Source of the DNA: Stenotrophomonas cyclobalanopsidis
GTDB lineage: Bacteria; Pseudomonadota; Gammaproteobacteria; Xanthomonadales; Xanthomonadaceae
DNA length: 55,504 nucleotides
Direction of reading: 5' to 3'
Assembly (NCBI RefSeq): GCF_008710035.1
Contig: NZ_VYKI01000022.1
Span: 1-55,504, forward strand
Position 1 is the first letter of the stretch. The number at the start of each line of letters is the position of its first letter. Position numbers and translations under genes: made by a program. The notes beneath the pieces were generated by a model. It ran no database searches and was not told where the DNA came from. It saw nothing but the letters and a program-made list of their open reading frames with translations. Of the stretch, positions 28,611 to 38,161 are shown one piece after another.

Positions 28611-30880
28611 GCGTCAGGCTCCTGGCGACGACCGGCCAACGCGCGCAGGGCAGACAGGCTGGCCTGCCACGCACGGTCGACCAGGCGGCCTTTTTCTTCG
28701 GTGACCAGCTGCGCCCGGCCTGCGGCCATCTGCCGGGCCAGCGTATCCAGGTCGGTCTCGCTGCTTTTCTGCCCGCGTGGATTGACGAACAGCACATGGC
28801 CGGTCAGCAGGCTGTACCAGGACAGGCGCTGGCGGCGCACGCCGCCGTCCTCGTCGGCGAGGTCGAACCAGCTGCCGAAGGGCAGGTGGGTCAGCTGCTC
28901 ATGGCAGGCCTGCTCGGCCGCGCTGCGCGGTGCGGCGTCGTGGGTGCGGGTGCTGCCCGCTGCATGCTCGCCCAGCCGCGCGCGCGCCTTCAAGCGTGCA
29001 CTGAGTTCGGTGCGCGAGGTGTGCTCGTCCTCGCCGCCGGGCGTAGCCAGGCGGCGGGCGACCGCCGAGGCTTCCTCGGGGTGGTAGCCGACCTGCAGCA
29101 GGGCCGCTTCCACTTCCGCGGCCAGCGGCGCGTCGGGCACGCTGTCGGCCCCGGCGGGCGCGGCGGTGACTACGGCAATGCGTTCGGTCTGCTGCAGGCG
29201 CTCCTGCCACTGCGCCGAGTCATCGCCGTGGCGCAGCCGGGTCAGGGTCAGCGCGTCGGCCCAGGCCTCGCGCAGCAGGGTCTGCACGAAGCGCGGCGGC
29301 GCCTGTGCCTGGCATTGCTGGTCGATCTGCGCGCTGGCTTCGCGGCGGGCCAAGGCCAACCGCTCCTTGCCACGTGCTGCTTCCACATGACGGCGTTCGG
29401 CCAGCTCGGCGCGATGCGCGGCGGCGCGCTGGTGCTGCTGGATGTCTTCATTGGCCGCAGCGAACGCTTCCGGCGTACGCGCGTCCTCGCCCAGCAGTCC
29501 CTGCACGCTCTGCGCCAGTCGCTGCATCAGCTGCGGGTCCACATCGTCGTCTCCCAGCCAGTTGGCACCGGCTTCGGCGATGGTGTTGAGCAGTTCGCGG
29601 GCGGGGTGTTCGTCGTGCACGAAGAAGGCAGGGTCGGCCATCGCCGCGCGTGCCAGCGGCACCTGCAGGCGGGCCAGCAGGGCGGCCGGCACGGGGTCGG
29701 GGCGCTGTTGCTGCTGCACCTGCTGCAGCAACAGGCGCAGCAGGTCCAGGTGGTCGCGGTCATGGCTGGCCAGCTGGGCCTGCGCACCGTGCTCGCTGCG
29801 CAGCTGCGCGGTCACCGCGGTCTGCAGGTCGGTGATGCTGGTGGCAGCACCGGCCTGTGCCTGCAGGCGCGCCAGCACGGCATCCACCAGGCCACTGGGC
29901 ACTGACGGCGGTTCGATGGCCATCGGCGCGGCGTGCCGCGCCTGCTGCAGCAGGTCGTGCAGCAGGTTGGCCGGGGGCGTGGTCAGTTCCGGGTTGACCG
30001 CACCCGGCGGCACGGTGTCGGCGAAGGCGTTCTGCATCAGCGCCGACCACGAACCCGCGCGGCCGGAGCTGCCCCAGCCGGTCAACGGCTCGGCCGAACG
30101 CGGTGCAGGCTGCGTCGCGCGGCCACCGCCAACGGACTGGGTGATGATGCGGCGGGTGCTGGACGAGCGCGCCAGGTACGGGGTGTAGACCAGGCCCGGC
30201 AGCACGCCGTGCTGGGCCAGCAGGGTGTTGGCGCGCTCCAGGACATCGCCGAGGCGTTCCAGCAGCTGGCGTTCGAAGCTGCGATAGAGCGCCAGCTGCA
30301 GTTCCGCGCTCAGCCCATCCTGTTCGGCCAGGCGCCGCACCAGGGTGCACAGCGCCTGCGGCGCCAGCGGCAGGGTGTCGTTGTCGAACGCCGGGGCGGC
30401 GGCCAGCACTGCAAGGCGCTGGCCGAGCAGGTTCAGGGCATTGCCCGAGCGCTGGTTTTCCCGGCGCACCATTTCGGTCAGTACCAGGTTGCGGTCCACT
30501 TCGTGGTCATCCACCAGCGACAGGCCCAGCAAGCCCTGCGGGCGAGCGGGCACGCTCGGCGGCGCGGTGTCCTGCGGCGCACGCAGCTGCACCAGGCTGT
30601 CGGCCAGCGTATCGAGCATGCGGTCGCAGAAGGTGCCGGCAAACGCGTGCAGCTGGCCACGCTGTGTCAGCAGCTCGGCCTGCATCTGCGGATTGCGTGC
30701 GCGGTCGGAATCGTGCAGCAACGCCTGTTCGGCCGCTTCCACGGTAAGGATGAGCGGCGCGGTCAGCACATGGCGGCACAGCACCAGCAGTTCACCCAGC
30801 AGCTCGCGCACGCGGGGGGGCAGGTCTGCGGCGGCCAAGCGCGCGCTGTCAGGGGTGGCAAAGGGGAAAGCGGCAGACAT
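28607..30880 (-). CDS. DUF1631 family protein
   Basis: A 757-residue, mainly helical cytoplasmic protein of the DUF1631 family (often mislabelled thymidine phosphorylase). The N-terminal half is rich in Leu/Ala/Gln helices, and the conserved C-terminus holds HEQLTHLPFGSWFDLADED, LSWYSLLTGHVLFVNPRGQK and the final EEKGRLVDRAW segment. It overlaps the PilZ gene by 4 bp; DUF1631 with PilZ is a recurrent pair and suggests a c-di-GMP-linked regulatory or envelope function. Confidence 0.86.
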   Translation of the reverse strand: MSAAFPFATPDSARLAAADLPPRVRELLGELLVLCRHVLTAPLILTVEAAEQALLHDSDRARNPQMQAELLTQRGQLHAFAGTFCDRMLDTLADSLVQLRAPQDTAPPSVPARPQGLLGLSLVDDHEVDRNLVLTEMVRRENQRSGNALNLLGQRLAVLAAAPAFDNDTLPLAPQALCTLVRRLAEQDGLSAELQLALYRSFERQLLERLGDVLERANTLLAQHGVLPGLVYTPYLARSSSTRRIITQSVGGGRATQPAPRSAEPLTGWGSSGRAGSWSALMQNAFADTVPPGAVNPELTTPPANLLHDLLQQARHAAPMAIEPPSVPSGLVDAVLARLQAQAGAATSITDLQTAVTAQLRSEHGAQAQLASHDRDHLDLLRLLLQQVQQQQRPDPVPAALLARLQVPLARAAMADPAFFVHDEHPARELLNTIAEAGANWLGDDDVDPQLMQRLAQSVQGLLGEDARTPEAFAAANEDIQQHQRAAAHRAELAERRHVEAARGKERLALARREASAQIDQQCQAQAPPRFVQTLLREAWADALTLTRLRHGDDSAQWQERLQQTERIAVVTAAPAGADSVPDAPLAAEVEAALLQVGYHPEEASAVARRLATPGGEDEHTSRTELSARLKARARLGEHAAGSTRTHDAAPRSAAEQACHEQLTHLPFGSWFDLADEDGGVRRQRLSWYSLLTGHVLFVNPRGQKSSETDLDTLARQMAAGRAQLVTEEKGRLVDRAWQASLSALRALAGRRQEPDA

Positions 30881-30946
30881 CGGGTGCAGTTCCGGGATTC
30901 CCGCGAATCAACATGGGAATCTACCGTCTGGCAGGTGAAGGCGCCA

Positions 30947-31008
30947 GCCGCCGGGCATGGCCCGGCGCTACCCGAGGGCATCCGGTAGCGCCGGGCCATG
31001 CCCGGCGG
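30947..31008. repeat. Inverted pair of GGTAGCGCCGGGCC REPs
   Basis: GCCGCCGGGCATGGCCCGGCGCTACC (30947-30972) and GGTAGCGCCGGGCCATGCCCGGCGG (30983-31008) are inverted copies with a 10-bp spacer, between hemW and the DUF1631 gene. Confidence 0.85.
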
Positions 31009-31024
31009 ACGTATCACCGGAAGA

Positions 31025-32266
31025 TCATTCCTCCAGAAACAGGCTCACCACATCGTTGGTGAAGCGGAGGCCCAGTTCGGTCGGCCGCACGTGGTCGCCG
31101 CTCACCTCCAGCCAGCCGCGCTGCACGGCCTCGGCCAGCGATGCGTCCAGCACGCTGCGCGGCAGGCCGGTGCGCGATTCGAAATCGCGCAGGCCGAAGC
31201 CCTCGTGCAGGCGCAGCAGGTTCAGCATGTACTCGAAGGGCAGGCGGTCGGCGGCGATCACTTCGTCGCCACCGAACGAGGCCGGGCTGCCGGCGCTGTC
31301 CATGTAGGCCTGCGGGTGCTTGAGCTTCCAGCGCCGCAGCACGTGTTCCTCGGCACCGGAGCTGATCTTGCCGTGCGCGCCGGCGCCGATGCCCAGGTAA
31401 TCGCCGAAGCGCCAGTAGTTCAGGTTGTGCGCGCTCTGCCGGCCGGGGCGGGCATAGGCACTCACTTCGTACTGGCCGAAACCGGCCTGCGCCAGCAGCG
31501 CCTGGCAGTGCTCCTGCATGTCCCAGGCGCTGTCCTCGTCGGGGATGCCCTGCGGCGGCCGCGCGAAGAACACGGTGTTCGGTTCCAGGGTCAGCTGGTA
31601 GTGCGAGATGTGTGCCGGCTGCAGTGCGAAGGCGCGCTCCAGGTCGGCCTCGGCACCGGCCAGGGTCTGTTCCGGCAGCGCGTACATCAGGTCGATGTTG
31701 AAATTGTCGTAGCCGGCGTCCTGCGCCATCTTCACCGCGCGCTCGGCTTCGCCACTGTCATGGATGCGGCCCAGGCGCTTCAGTGCGGCATCGTCGAAGC
31801 TCTGGATGCCGAAGCTGAGGCGGTTCACGCCGGCCGCGCGGTAGCGGTCGAAGCGACCGTGCTCGGCGGTGCCCGGGTTGGTTTCCAGGGTGATCTCGGC
31901 ATTGGGGGCAAAGCGCAGGCGTGCGCTGGCCTGCTGCAGGAAGCGGTCGATCGCTTCCGGCGGGAACAGGCTGGGCGTACCGCCACCGAAGAACACGCTG
32001 TGCACCACCCGGCCCCAGACCAGGGGCAGGTCCTGGTCGAGGTCGCGCAGCAGGGCGTCGATGTAGGCCTCGAACGGCAGCTCGCCCTTGGCCTGGTGCG
32101 AGTTGAAATCGCAGTACGGGCATTTGCGCACGCACCACGGCAGGTGCACGTACAGCGACAGCGGCGGCGGCACCAGGCGCGGCGCGGTGTCGTGCACGTG
32201 GTCGCCGGAACAGGCTTCGCCGGGCAGGTGGTTGCAGTGGTCGTGGTCGTGCGGCATGGGTTTCAT
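31025..32266 (-). CDS. hemW: Radical SAM heme chaperone HemW
   Basis: A 413-residue radical SAM protein. The cluster motif reads LPWCVRKCPYCDFNSH (CxxxCxxC plus Phe), followed by FGGGTPSLF and the LETNPGT and GIQSFDD motifs of the HemN/HemW group. HemW inserts heme into respiratory proteins and lacks coproporphyrinogen oxidase activity; the CxxxCxxCxF pattern without a second Cys favours HemW over HemN. The N-terminus is His-rich (HDHDHCNH). It ends the rph-VOC-rdgB-hemW strand and may be read through from rdgB. Confidence 0.93.
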   Translation of the reverse strand: MKPMPHDHDHCNHLPGEACSGDHVHDTAPRLVPPPLSLYVHLPWCVRKCPYCDFNSHQAKGELPFEAYIDALLRDLDQDLPLVWGRVVHSVFFGGGTPSLFPPEAIDRFLQQASARLRFAPNAEITLETNPGTAEHGRFDRYRAAGVNRLSFGIQSFDDAALKRLGRIHDSGEAERAVKMAQDAGYDNFNIDLMYALPEQTLAGAEADLERAFALQPAHISHYQLTLEPNTVFFARPPQGIPDEDSAWDMQEHCQALLAQAGFGQYEVSAYARPGRQSAHNLNYWRFGDYLGIGAGAHGKISSGAEEHVLRRWKLKHPQAYMDSAGSPASFGGDEVIAADRLPFEYMLNLLRLHEGFGLRDFESRTGLPRSVLDASLAEAVQRGWLEVSGDHVRPTELGLRFTNDVVSLFLEE

Positions 32267-32314
32267 CGGTAGTGCCGGCCGCTGGCCGGCTTCCCTGGGG
32301 TCATCAGAGGGGCG

Positions 32315-32911
32315 TCAGAGCCAGCGGACCAGCTGCTGCTTGAGCTGCTGCAGGGCGATGGCGCGGTGGCTGATGGCGTTCTTCAGCGCCGGCTCCATCT
32401 CCGCGGCGGTCAGGCCGTGGGTGGTATCGAGGAACACCGGGTTGTAGCCGAAACCGTTCGTGCCGCGCAGTTCGCGGATGATCTGACCTTCCCAACGGCC
32501 TTCGCAGATCAGCGGCTGCGGGTCGGTGGCATGCCGCAGCAGCACGATGACCGCATAGAAGCGGGCCGTGCGCTGGCCATCGGCAATGTCGGCCATCGCC
32601 TCCAGCAGCTTGGCGTTGTTGTCCGCGGCATTGGTCGGGTGGCCGGCGTAACGCGCGCTGTACAGGCCGGGCGCGCCGCCGAGGGCATCGACGATCAGGC
32701 CCGAATCATCGGCCAGTGCCGGCAGGCCGGTCGCTTCACAGGCCGCGCGTGCCTTCAGCAGCGCGTTCTCGACGAAGGTCAGGCCGGTTTCCTCCACGTC
32801 ACCCAGGCCCAGTTCGGCGGCCGAGGTGATCTGCAGCGGCAGGTCGGCGAGGATCTCCTGCATTTCCACCAGTTTGCCGGCGTTGTGGCTGGCAAGCACG
32901 AGCGTCTTCAT
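32315..32911 (-). CDS. rdgB: Non-canonical purine NTP pyrophosphatase (RdgB/HAM1)
   Basis: A 198-residue ITPase/XTPase cleaning the nucleotide pool of ITP, dITP and XTP. The N-terminal VLASHNAGKLVEMQEIL is the signature, followed by TFVENALLKARAACEATG and LADDSGL with the catalytic Asp. Its ATG shares one base with the stop of the upstream VOC gene. Confidence 0.96.
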   Translation of the reverse strand: MKTLVLASHNAGKLVEMQEILADLPLQITSAAELGLGDVEETGLTFVENALLKARAACEATGLPALADDSGLIVDALGGAPGLYSARYAGHPTNAADNNAKLLEAMADIADGQRTARFYAVIVLLRHATDPQPLICEGRWEGQIIRELRGTNGFGYNPVFLDTTHGLTAAEMEPALKNAISHRAIALQQLKQQLVRWL

Positions 32912-33297
32912 CAGCGGGGCTCCAACAGGTCCCAGGTGTTGCCGTACAGATCGCGGAACACCGCAACGGTGGCATAGGCTTCTTCGCGCGGCGCTTCCAG
33001 GAACTCGACGCCGGCGGCGACCATCGCCGCGTGGTCGCGGTGGAAGTCATCGGTGTTGAGGAAGAAGCCGACGCGGCCACCGGTCTGGTTGCCGATGCGG
33101 CTGCGCTGTTCCTCGGTGCTGGCGCGGGCCAGCAGCAGGGCGGCAGCGCTGCCATCAGTCGGCCCGACCACAACCCAGCGCTTGCTGCCCTGGTCGATGT
33201 CGTCCAACAGGGCGAAGCCGAGCTTGCTGGTGTACCAGGCAATGGCTTCGTCGTAGTCGGCCACCACCAGGGTGGTCAGGGCGATGCGGCGGTTCAT
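32911..33297 (-). CDS. VOC (glyoxalase/bleomycin-resistance fold) protein
   Basis: A 128-residue single VOC domain with the two beta-alpha-beta-beta-beta modules: [25 protein letters not shown] at the start and a second module from [11 protein letters not shown] on. The fold supports metal-dependent isomerases, dioxygenases and antibiotic binding; the function here is unknown. Its ends overlap rph (4 bp) and rdgB (1 bp), so it is a fixed member of this operon. Confidence 0.88.
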   Translation of the reverse strand: MNRRIALTTLVVADYDEAIAWYTSKLGFALLDDIDQGSKRWVVVGPTDGSAAALLLARASTEEQRSRIGNQTGGRVGFFLNTDDFHRDHAAMVAAGVEFLEAPREEAYATVAVFRDLYGNTWDLLEPR

Positions 33298-34019
33298 GCC
33301 GACAGCGCCGCCTGCTGTGCGGCCAGCAGCTCGCCCACGCCCTTTTCGGCCAGGCCCAGCAGCGCGTCCAGTTCATCGCGGCGGAAGGCGTGGCCTTCGG
33401 CGGTGCCCTGCAGCTCGATGAAGCCGCCACCGTCGTTCATCACCACGTTCATGTCGGTGTCGCAGTCGCTGTCTTCGGCGTAGTCCAGGTCCAGCACCGG
33501 GGTGCCGCGGTACACGCCCACCGACACGGCAGCGACTGCGCCGAGGATCGGGTTGCGCTTGATGTCGCCACGCTTCATCAGCACGTTCACCGCATCAACC
33601 AGGGCCACGTAGGCGCCGGTGATGGCGGCGGTGCGGGTGCCACCGTCGGCCTGCAGCACGTCGCAGTCCAGGGTGATGGTGCGTTCGCCCAGCGCGTTGC
33701 GGTCCACGCAGGCGCGCAGGCTGCGGCCGATCAGGCGCTGGATTTCCAGGGTGCGGCCGCCCTGCTTGCCACGCGCCGCTTCACGGTCGCTGCGGGTGTG
33801 GGTGGCGCGCGGCAGCATGCCGTACTCGGCGGTCACCCAGCCTTCGCCTTTGCCACGCAGGAAGCCCGGCACGCGGTTTTCCACGCTGGCGGTGCACAGC
33901 ACGCGGGTTTCACCGAAGCACACCAGCACCGAACCCTCGGCATGGCGGGTGAAGCCGCGTTGGATGACGACCGGGCGGAGCTGGTCGGGCTGGCGGCCAC
34001 TGGGGCGGGAATCGGACAT
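33294..34019 (-). CDS. rph: Ribonuclease PH
   Basis: A 241-residue phosphorolytic exoribonuclease that trims tRNA 3' ends. The N-terminal [19 protein letters not shown] and [20 protein letters not shown] are family hallmarks, along with [19 protein letters not shown]. The start at 34019 ([17 protein letters not shown]) was used. It heads the rph-VOC-rdgB-hemW strand and is divergent from yicC. Confidence 0.97.
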   Translation of the reverse strand: MSDSRPSGRQPDQLRPVVIQRGFTRHAEGSVLVCFGETRVLCTASVENRVPGFLRGKGEGWVTAEYGMLPRATHTRSDREAARGKQGGRTLEIQRLIGRSLRACVDRNALGERTITLDCDVLQADGGTRTAAITGAYVALVDAVNVLMKRGDIKRNPILGAVAAVSVGVYRGTPVLDLDYAEDSDCDTDMNVVMNDGGGFIELQGTAEGHAFRRDELDALLGLAEKGVGELLAAQQAALSA

Positions 34020-34143
34020 GGTGCGGGTTCCGTAAGGGCATGGGAGTACGCCGCCATGCTCGCGACCTTGACGGGGCGGGCAGGGGGGCTCAGGTGAGGG
34101 CGCTAGGGTACCATTCCCCCTTTGCACGCACCGGACACATTCC

Positions 34144-35004
34144 ATGATTCGAAGCATGACCGCCTATGCCGGCGGCGAGCGCGTCACCCCGTGGGGCACG
34201 CTGGGCTGCGAGCTGCGCTCGGTCAACCACCGGTTCCTGGAAGTGGGCACCCGCCTGCCCGAGGAACTGCGTGCGCTTGAACCGCAGCTGCGCGAGCGCA
34301 TCGCCGCGCGCCTGAGCCGCGGCAAGCTGGACCTGGTCATGCGCCTGCGTGCGCCGGAAGGTGCGGCCAGCCTGCAGGTGAACGAAGCGCTGCTGGGCCA
34401 GCTGGGCCAGCTCGCGCACCGCCTGACCTCCGATTTCCCCAACCTGCAGGTCAGTTTCACCGAACTGCTGCAGCTGCCGGGCGTGACCCAGGGCGAGGCC
34501 ACCGACGCGGCCGCCCTGCAGGCCGAGGCGCTGTCGCTGCTGGACCAGGCGCTGGACGGCTTCGTCGCTGCCCGTGAACGTGAAGGCGACAAGCTGGCCG
34601 CCGCCATTGCCGAGCGCGTGGACGGCATCGAGCGCATCGCGAATGAAGTCCGCACGCTGATTCCGGCCATTCGCGACGGTCAGCGCGCCAAGCTGGCCGC
34701 CCGCCTGGCCGACCTGCCGCACCCGGTCGACCCCGGCCGTGCCGAGCAGGAGCTGGTGATGTGGCTGCAGAAGCTGGACGTGGACGAGGAGCTGGACCGT
34801 CTGGGCAGCCACATCGTCGAAATCCGCCGCGTGCTCAAGCAGCGCGAGCCGGTCGGCCGCCGCCTGGACTTCCTGCTGCAGGAGTTCAACCGCGAAGCCA
34901 ACACGCTGGGGTCGAAGTCGGTGGACAGCCGCACGTCCAATGCCGCGGTGGAGCTGAAGGTGCTGATCGACCAGATCCGCGAGCAGGTGCAGAACATCGA
35001 ATGA
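34144..35004 (+). CDS. yicC: YicC family endoribonuclease-like protein
   Basis: A 286-residue protein. [27 protein letters not shown] and the long central helix region are conserved in YicC, and the C-terminus [20 protein letters not shown] followed by [19 protein letters not shown] is the family hallmark. E. coli YicC was reported to act as an endoribonuclease. In related genomes it is followed directly by gmk; here a Fic gene separates them. Confidence 0.92.
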   Translation: MIRSMTAYAGGERVTPWGTLGCELRSVNHRFLEVGTRLPEELRALEPQLRERIAARLSRGKLDLVMRLRAPEGAASLQVNEALLGQLGQLAHRLTSDFPNLQVSFTELLQLPGVTQGEATDAAALQAEALSLLDQALDGFVAAREREGDKLAAAIAERVDGIERIANEVRTLIPAIRDGQRAKLAARLADLPHPVDPGRAEQELVMWLQKLDVDEELDRLGSHIVEIRRVLKQREPVGRRLDFLLQEFNREANTLGSKSVDSRTSNAAVELKVLIDQIREQVQNIE

Positions 35005-35063
35005 TGTGCAGCGGCAGGCTCTGCGCCGCAGCGCATTGCCAAACCCGGGTCCGCAAAATCAAA

Positions 35064-35154
35064 TTTGAGCAGGTAGCCGGCAATCTAATTATATTTGTGC
35101 AATCCTAAGCGGCATTGGACGAAACAGGGTCGCCAGACCCCGTTTTGAGCAGGT
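35064..35154. promoter_or_regulatory. Direct TTTGAGCAGGT repeats flanking a possible fic promoter
   Basis: TTTGAGCAGGT occurs at 35064-35074 and 35144-35154, 80 bp apart in the same orientation. Between them lies the AT-rich stretch CAATCTAATTATATTTGTGC, with TATATT (35090-35095) a candidate -10 and TTGAGC inside the first repeat a candidate -35 (19-bp spacer). The repeats could be operator sites for an autoregulated gene. The fic ATG is at 35177. Confidence 0.4.
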
Positions 35155-35176
35155 TCCCGCCTCTCGGAGCATCCGT

Positions 35177-36790
35177 ATGAACGATGTGCCTGCAGATCCC
35201 ATCGGTGCCGCCTGGCTGGCCAGGGCCCACGGTGTCATGCCGTGTGGCCGCCTGCCCGTGGTGAGTCAGGTGGGTAGCCGACGCGCCACCCGTGACATCA
35301 ATGGCTTCCGGCTGGAGACCTATCCGGAAAGCATGCGCCCAGCGGCCGATCTGGCCGGACATCTGCAGTTCCATCTGCGTCATGAAGTACCGCATGTGGA
35401 ATTTCTGGCGCGATTGTTCTCCAAGACCGGTCCAGAGCCGGTGCAGGCCTGGGTAGCGCGCGAGCCGACGGGCCAGTATGCGCGCAGGGCCGCTTTCCTG
35501 TTCGAGTGGCTGACGGGTGTGGAGCTGGTCGTGCCTGAGCGGTTGGCGGGCAACTATGTCAACGCCATTGATGAGGCCAAACTGGTCGCCTCATCCCACG
35601 ACCGCATGGTCAGAAACCCACGCTGGCGGATCAATGACAATCTGCCTGGGACGCCGTGGTTCTGCCCCATCGTGGTCAAGACCGAAGCCATGGAACGGGC
35701 TGCAGATCTGGACGTGCGCGGGCTGTTTGCTGAACTGGCGGAGGAATTTGGCGACGCATTGCTGCTCCGTGCCGCTGTATGGATGACGCTGCGAGAGAGC
35801 CGGGCCAGCTTCGCAATCGAAGGTGAAGGCGATCAAGTAGGGCGGGTGCAGCGTTTTGCAGACGTGATGGCGCGCCGTACGGGTGCGGGCGACGCGCCGT
35901 TGAGTGGGGCCGCTCTGGCCGAGCTGCAACAGGAAATTCTGGGCTCCCTTACGACCCTTGAGCAGTTCGGCATCCGCCAGTCGCCCGTTTATGTAGGCGA
36001 AACCATCAGGTACCAGAAAATCGTCCACTACGTCGCGCCGCCGCCGGAGGACGTTGTTCCCATGCTGGACGGGCTCCGCGTCTTTCTCGAAAAGACGACC
36101 GGCCAATCGTCGGTCATGCGCAGCGCCGTGGCGGCGTTCGGGTTTGTCTATATCCATCCTCTGGCCGACGGCAACGGCAGGGTGCATCGATTCCTGGTGA
36201 ACGACATCCTGCGCAGGGATGGCCTCATCCCGGAGCCGGTGATCCTCCCGATCTCCGCCGTCATCACCGACGATGCGGGTGAGCGGCGAAGCTACGATCA
36301 GGTGCTTGACCAGGTCTCCAAGCCACTGATGGAGACCGTACGCCAGGACGTGACCTTTGCTGCTGCGCGGACGACCTACCCCGACGGAGTCGCCTCGAAC
36401 CTTGTGTTTGAAGGCGCTGCACAGGTACGGCCGGTCTGGCGCCATCCTGATCTGGGGCCGCACGTCGTTTTCCTGTCCAACATCATTGCCCGGACCCTGA
36501 CCGAGCAGATGCCGGAGCAGTCGCGCTATCTTCGCAACCACGCCCGTGCACGTGCTGTCCTGAAGGATGTTGTCGAGATGCCCGATCCGCAGGCAGATCG
36601 CGTACTGCGCTCGATCGAGCAGAACCACGGCGAACTGAGCAACGTGTTGGCCAAGGAAATGCCGGTATTGGCGCAACCGGGTGTCTGGGCGGCAATTGTG
36701 GATGCCGTATCGCAGGTGTATGCCACAGCCGTGCCGGGCCAGGGTGCAGCGATTGTGCGATATCAGCCCGGTAAACCGGCGGGCCGCTAG
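35177..36790 (+). CDS. Fic domain protein with internal inhibitory motif (AMP-transferase)
   Basis: A 537-residue Fic protein. The active-site motif HPLADGNGRVHR starts at His327 (canonical HPFxDGNGRxxR with Phe changed to Leu). About 110 residues upstream, SFAIEG (Ser211 to Gly216) fits the (S/T)xxxE(G/N) inhibitory helix motif, placing it in the self-inhibited N-terminal (class II) group. It probably transfers AMP to a hydroxyl side chain of a target protein; the target is unknown. No separate antitoxin ORF lies next to it. Codon usage looks less G+C-biased than the neighbours and the gene breaks the yicC-gmk order, so it may be acquired. Confidence 0.9.
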   Translation: MNDVPADPIGAAWLARAHGVMPCGRLPVVSQVGSRRATRDINGFRLETYPESMRPAADLAGHLQFHLRHEVPHVEFLARLFSKTGPEPVQAWVAREPTGQYARRAAFLFEWLTGVELVVPERLAGNYVNAIDEAKLVASSHDRMVRNPRWRINDNLPGTPWFCPIVVKTEAMERAADLDVRGLFAELAEEFGDALLLRAAVWMTLRESRASFAIEGEGDQVGRVQRFADVMARRTGAGDAPLSGAALAELQQEILGSLTTLEQFGIRQSPVYVGETIRYQKIVHYVAPPPEDVVPMLDGLRVFLEKTTGQSSVMRSAVAAFGFVYIHPLADGNGRVHRFLVNDILRRDGLIPEPVILPISAVITDDAGERRSYDQVLDQVSKPLMETVRQDVTFAAARTTYPDGVASNLVFEGAAQVRPVWRHPDLGPHVVFLSNIIARTLTEQMPEQSRYLRNHARARAVLKDVVEMPDPQADRVLRSIEQNHGELSNVLAKEMPVLAQPGVWAAIVDAVSQVYATAVPGQGAAIVRYQPGKPAGR

Positions 36791-36983
36791 CGGCGTCGGC
36801 TTGGCAGGAACTGCCCCCTCCAGTCCGCTCTGTTAAAGTTGCGTGCCCGCACCCCGCGGAGCCGTCTGCCGGGCCTGGTTCCAGGATGTTCCGCGCAGCT
36901 CCCGCCGTGCTGGCGCGATCCTCCGCGCCGGTTCGGGAACATCGAGGATAAATTTTGCGAAATCAACAACTTGGGCTCCGCGC

Positions 36984-37649
36984 ATGAGCGCCCCGTCCAC
37001 CCCGTCGGCCGCCGTTGCGCGCGGCACGCTGTACATCGTTGCCGCCCCTTCCGGCGCTGGCAAGAGCAGCATCGTCAACGCCACCCTGGCGCGCGACCCG
37101 CAGATTGCACTGTCCATTTCCTTCACCTCGCGCGCCATGCGCCCGGGTGAGGTGAACGGCGAGCACTACCACTTCGTCAGCGCCGAGAGGTTCGAGGAAA
37201 TGATCGCCGACGGCGATTTCTTCGAACATGCCTGGGTGCATGGCGACTGGAAGGGCACCGCCCGCCAGTCGGTGGAACCGCAACTGGCCGCCGGCCAGGA
37301 CGTGCTGCTGGAAATCGACTGGCAGGGCGCCCAGCAGGTGCGCCAGCTGGTGCCGGGCACGGTGACGGTGTTCATCCTGCCGCCGTCCAAGCAGGCCCTG
37401 CAGGACCGCATGCGCAAGCGCGGCCAGGACAGCGAGGCGGTCATCGCCCAGCGCCTGGGCGCCGCCCGCGATGAAATGCTGCACTTCAACGAGTTCGACT
37501 ACGTCATCGTCAACGAGGTGTTCGACACCGCCGTCGACGAGCTGTGCGCCATCTTCACCGCCAGCCGCCTGCGCCGGGAGGCCCAGAAGGTCCGCCACGC
37601 CGGCCTGATCCAGGCCCTGCTGACCCCCGATGCGGGCGCAACTGACTGA
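36984..37649 (+). CDS. gmk: Guanylate kinase
   Basis: A 221-residue kinase converting GMP to GDP. The P-loop APSGAGKSS covers residues 21-29, SISFTSRAMRPGEVNGEHYHFVS is the GMP-binding region, and DVLLEIDWQGAQQV follows. The start at 36984 (MSAPSTPSAAVARGTLY) was chosen; the frame is open upstream to 36843 without similarity. It precedes rpoZ and spoT as in other proteobacteria. Confidence 0.96.
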   Translation: MSAPSTPSAAVARGTLYIVAAPSGAGKSSIVNATLARDPQIALSISFTSRAMRPGEVNGEHYHFVSAERFEEMIADGDFFEHAWVHGDWKGTARQSVEPQLAAGQDVLLEIDWQGAQQVRQLVPGTVTVFILPPSKQALQDRMRKRGQDSEAVIAQRLGAARDEMLHFNEFDYVIVNEVFDTAVDELCAIFTASRLRREAQKVRHAGLIQALLTPDAGATD

Positions 37650-37676
37650 TTCCAAAAGAATCGGGTGGGGGCTGGC

Positions 37677-37706
37677 TTGATTTTGTCCAGCCCTTGCCAG
37701 TACACT
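37677..37706 (+). promoter_or_regulatory. Promoter of rpoZ
   Basis: TTGATT (37677-37682) and TACACT (37701-37706) with an 18-bp spacer lie 50-80 bp upstream of the rpoZ ATG, in the 110-bp gap after gmk. Confidence 0.6.
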
Positions 37707-37759
37707 CCGTCCCCTTTCCCTCATTCGACTGAGCGGCCGACCGGTCGCCGGGAGCCCGT

Positions 37760-38056
37760 ATGGCCCGCATCACCGTAGAAGATTGCCTGGAAGTCGTTAA
37801 CAACCGTTTCGAGCTGGTCATGATGGCCTCCAAGCGCGCCCGCCAGCTCGCCAACGGCGTGCAGGCCACCCTGGACAACGACACCGAAGACAAGCCGACC
37901 GTGCTGGCACTGCGCGAAATCGCCGCCCGCAAGATCGACAACGCGCTGATCGACGAAGTCGAGAAGGCCGAGCGCGAGCGTGCCGAGCGTGAAGCACTGG
38001 AGTGGGCTGCCGCTGAAGTGGTCGCCGACGAAGACATGTCCAAGAACGACGATTGA
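37760..38056 (+). CDS. rpoZ: RNA polymerase omega subunit
   Basis: A 98-residue protein with the omega core [20 protein letters not shown] and [11 protein letters not shown], and an acidic C-terminal tail typical of proteobacterial omega. It helps assemble RNA polymerase and forms part of the ppGpp site 1; its position directly before spoT fits that link. Confidence 0.97.
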   Translation: MARITVEDCLEVVNNRFELVMMASKRARQLANGVQATLDNDTEDKPTVLALREIAARKIDNALIDEVEKAERERAEREALEWAAAEVVADEDMSKNDD

Positions 38057-38088
38057 TCGCATCGATCAATGCCGTTGCTTGACCGCTG

Positions 38089-38116
38089 AACAGCCCGCCC
38101 CGTGCGGGCTGTTTCG
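38089..38116 (+). terminator. Terminator between rpoZ and spoT
   Basis: AACAGCCCGC paired with GCGGGCTGTT around CCCGT, followed by TTC. It ends rpoZ mRNA and may permit partial read-through into spoT, whose ATG is 46 bp downstream. Confidence 0.75.
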
Positions 38117-38161
38117 CATTCAGGATTTGCCGTAATCGGCGCGCTGGCATAGGCTTCTGGC

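Noticed and set aside
35005..35176. Antitoxin gene for the Fic protein
   Set aside because: No ORF with a start and ribosome-binding site fits; the inhibitory motif is inside the Fic protein itself.
36843..36983. N-terminal extension of gmk
   Set aside because: The open frame upstream of 36984 is not similar to guanylate kinase and lacks a ribosome-binding site; the family begins near residue 14 of the shorter form.
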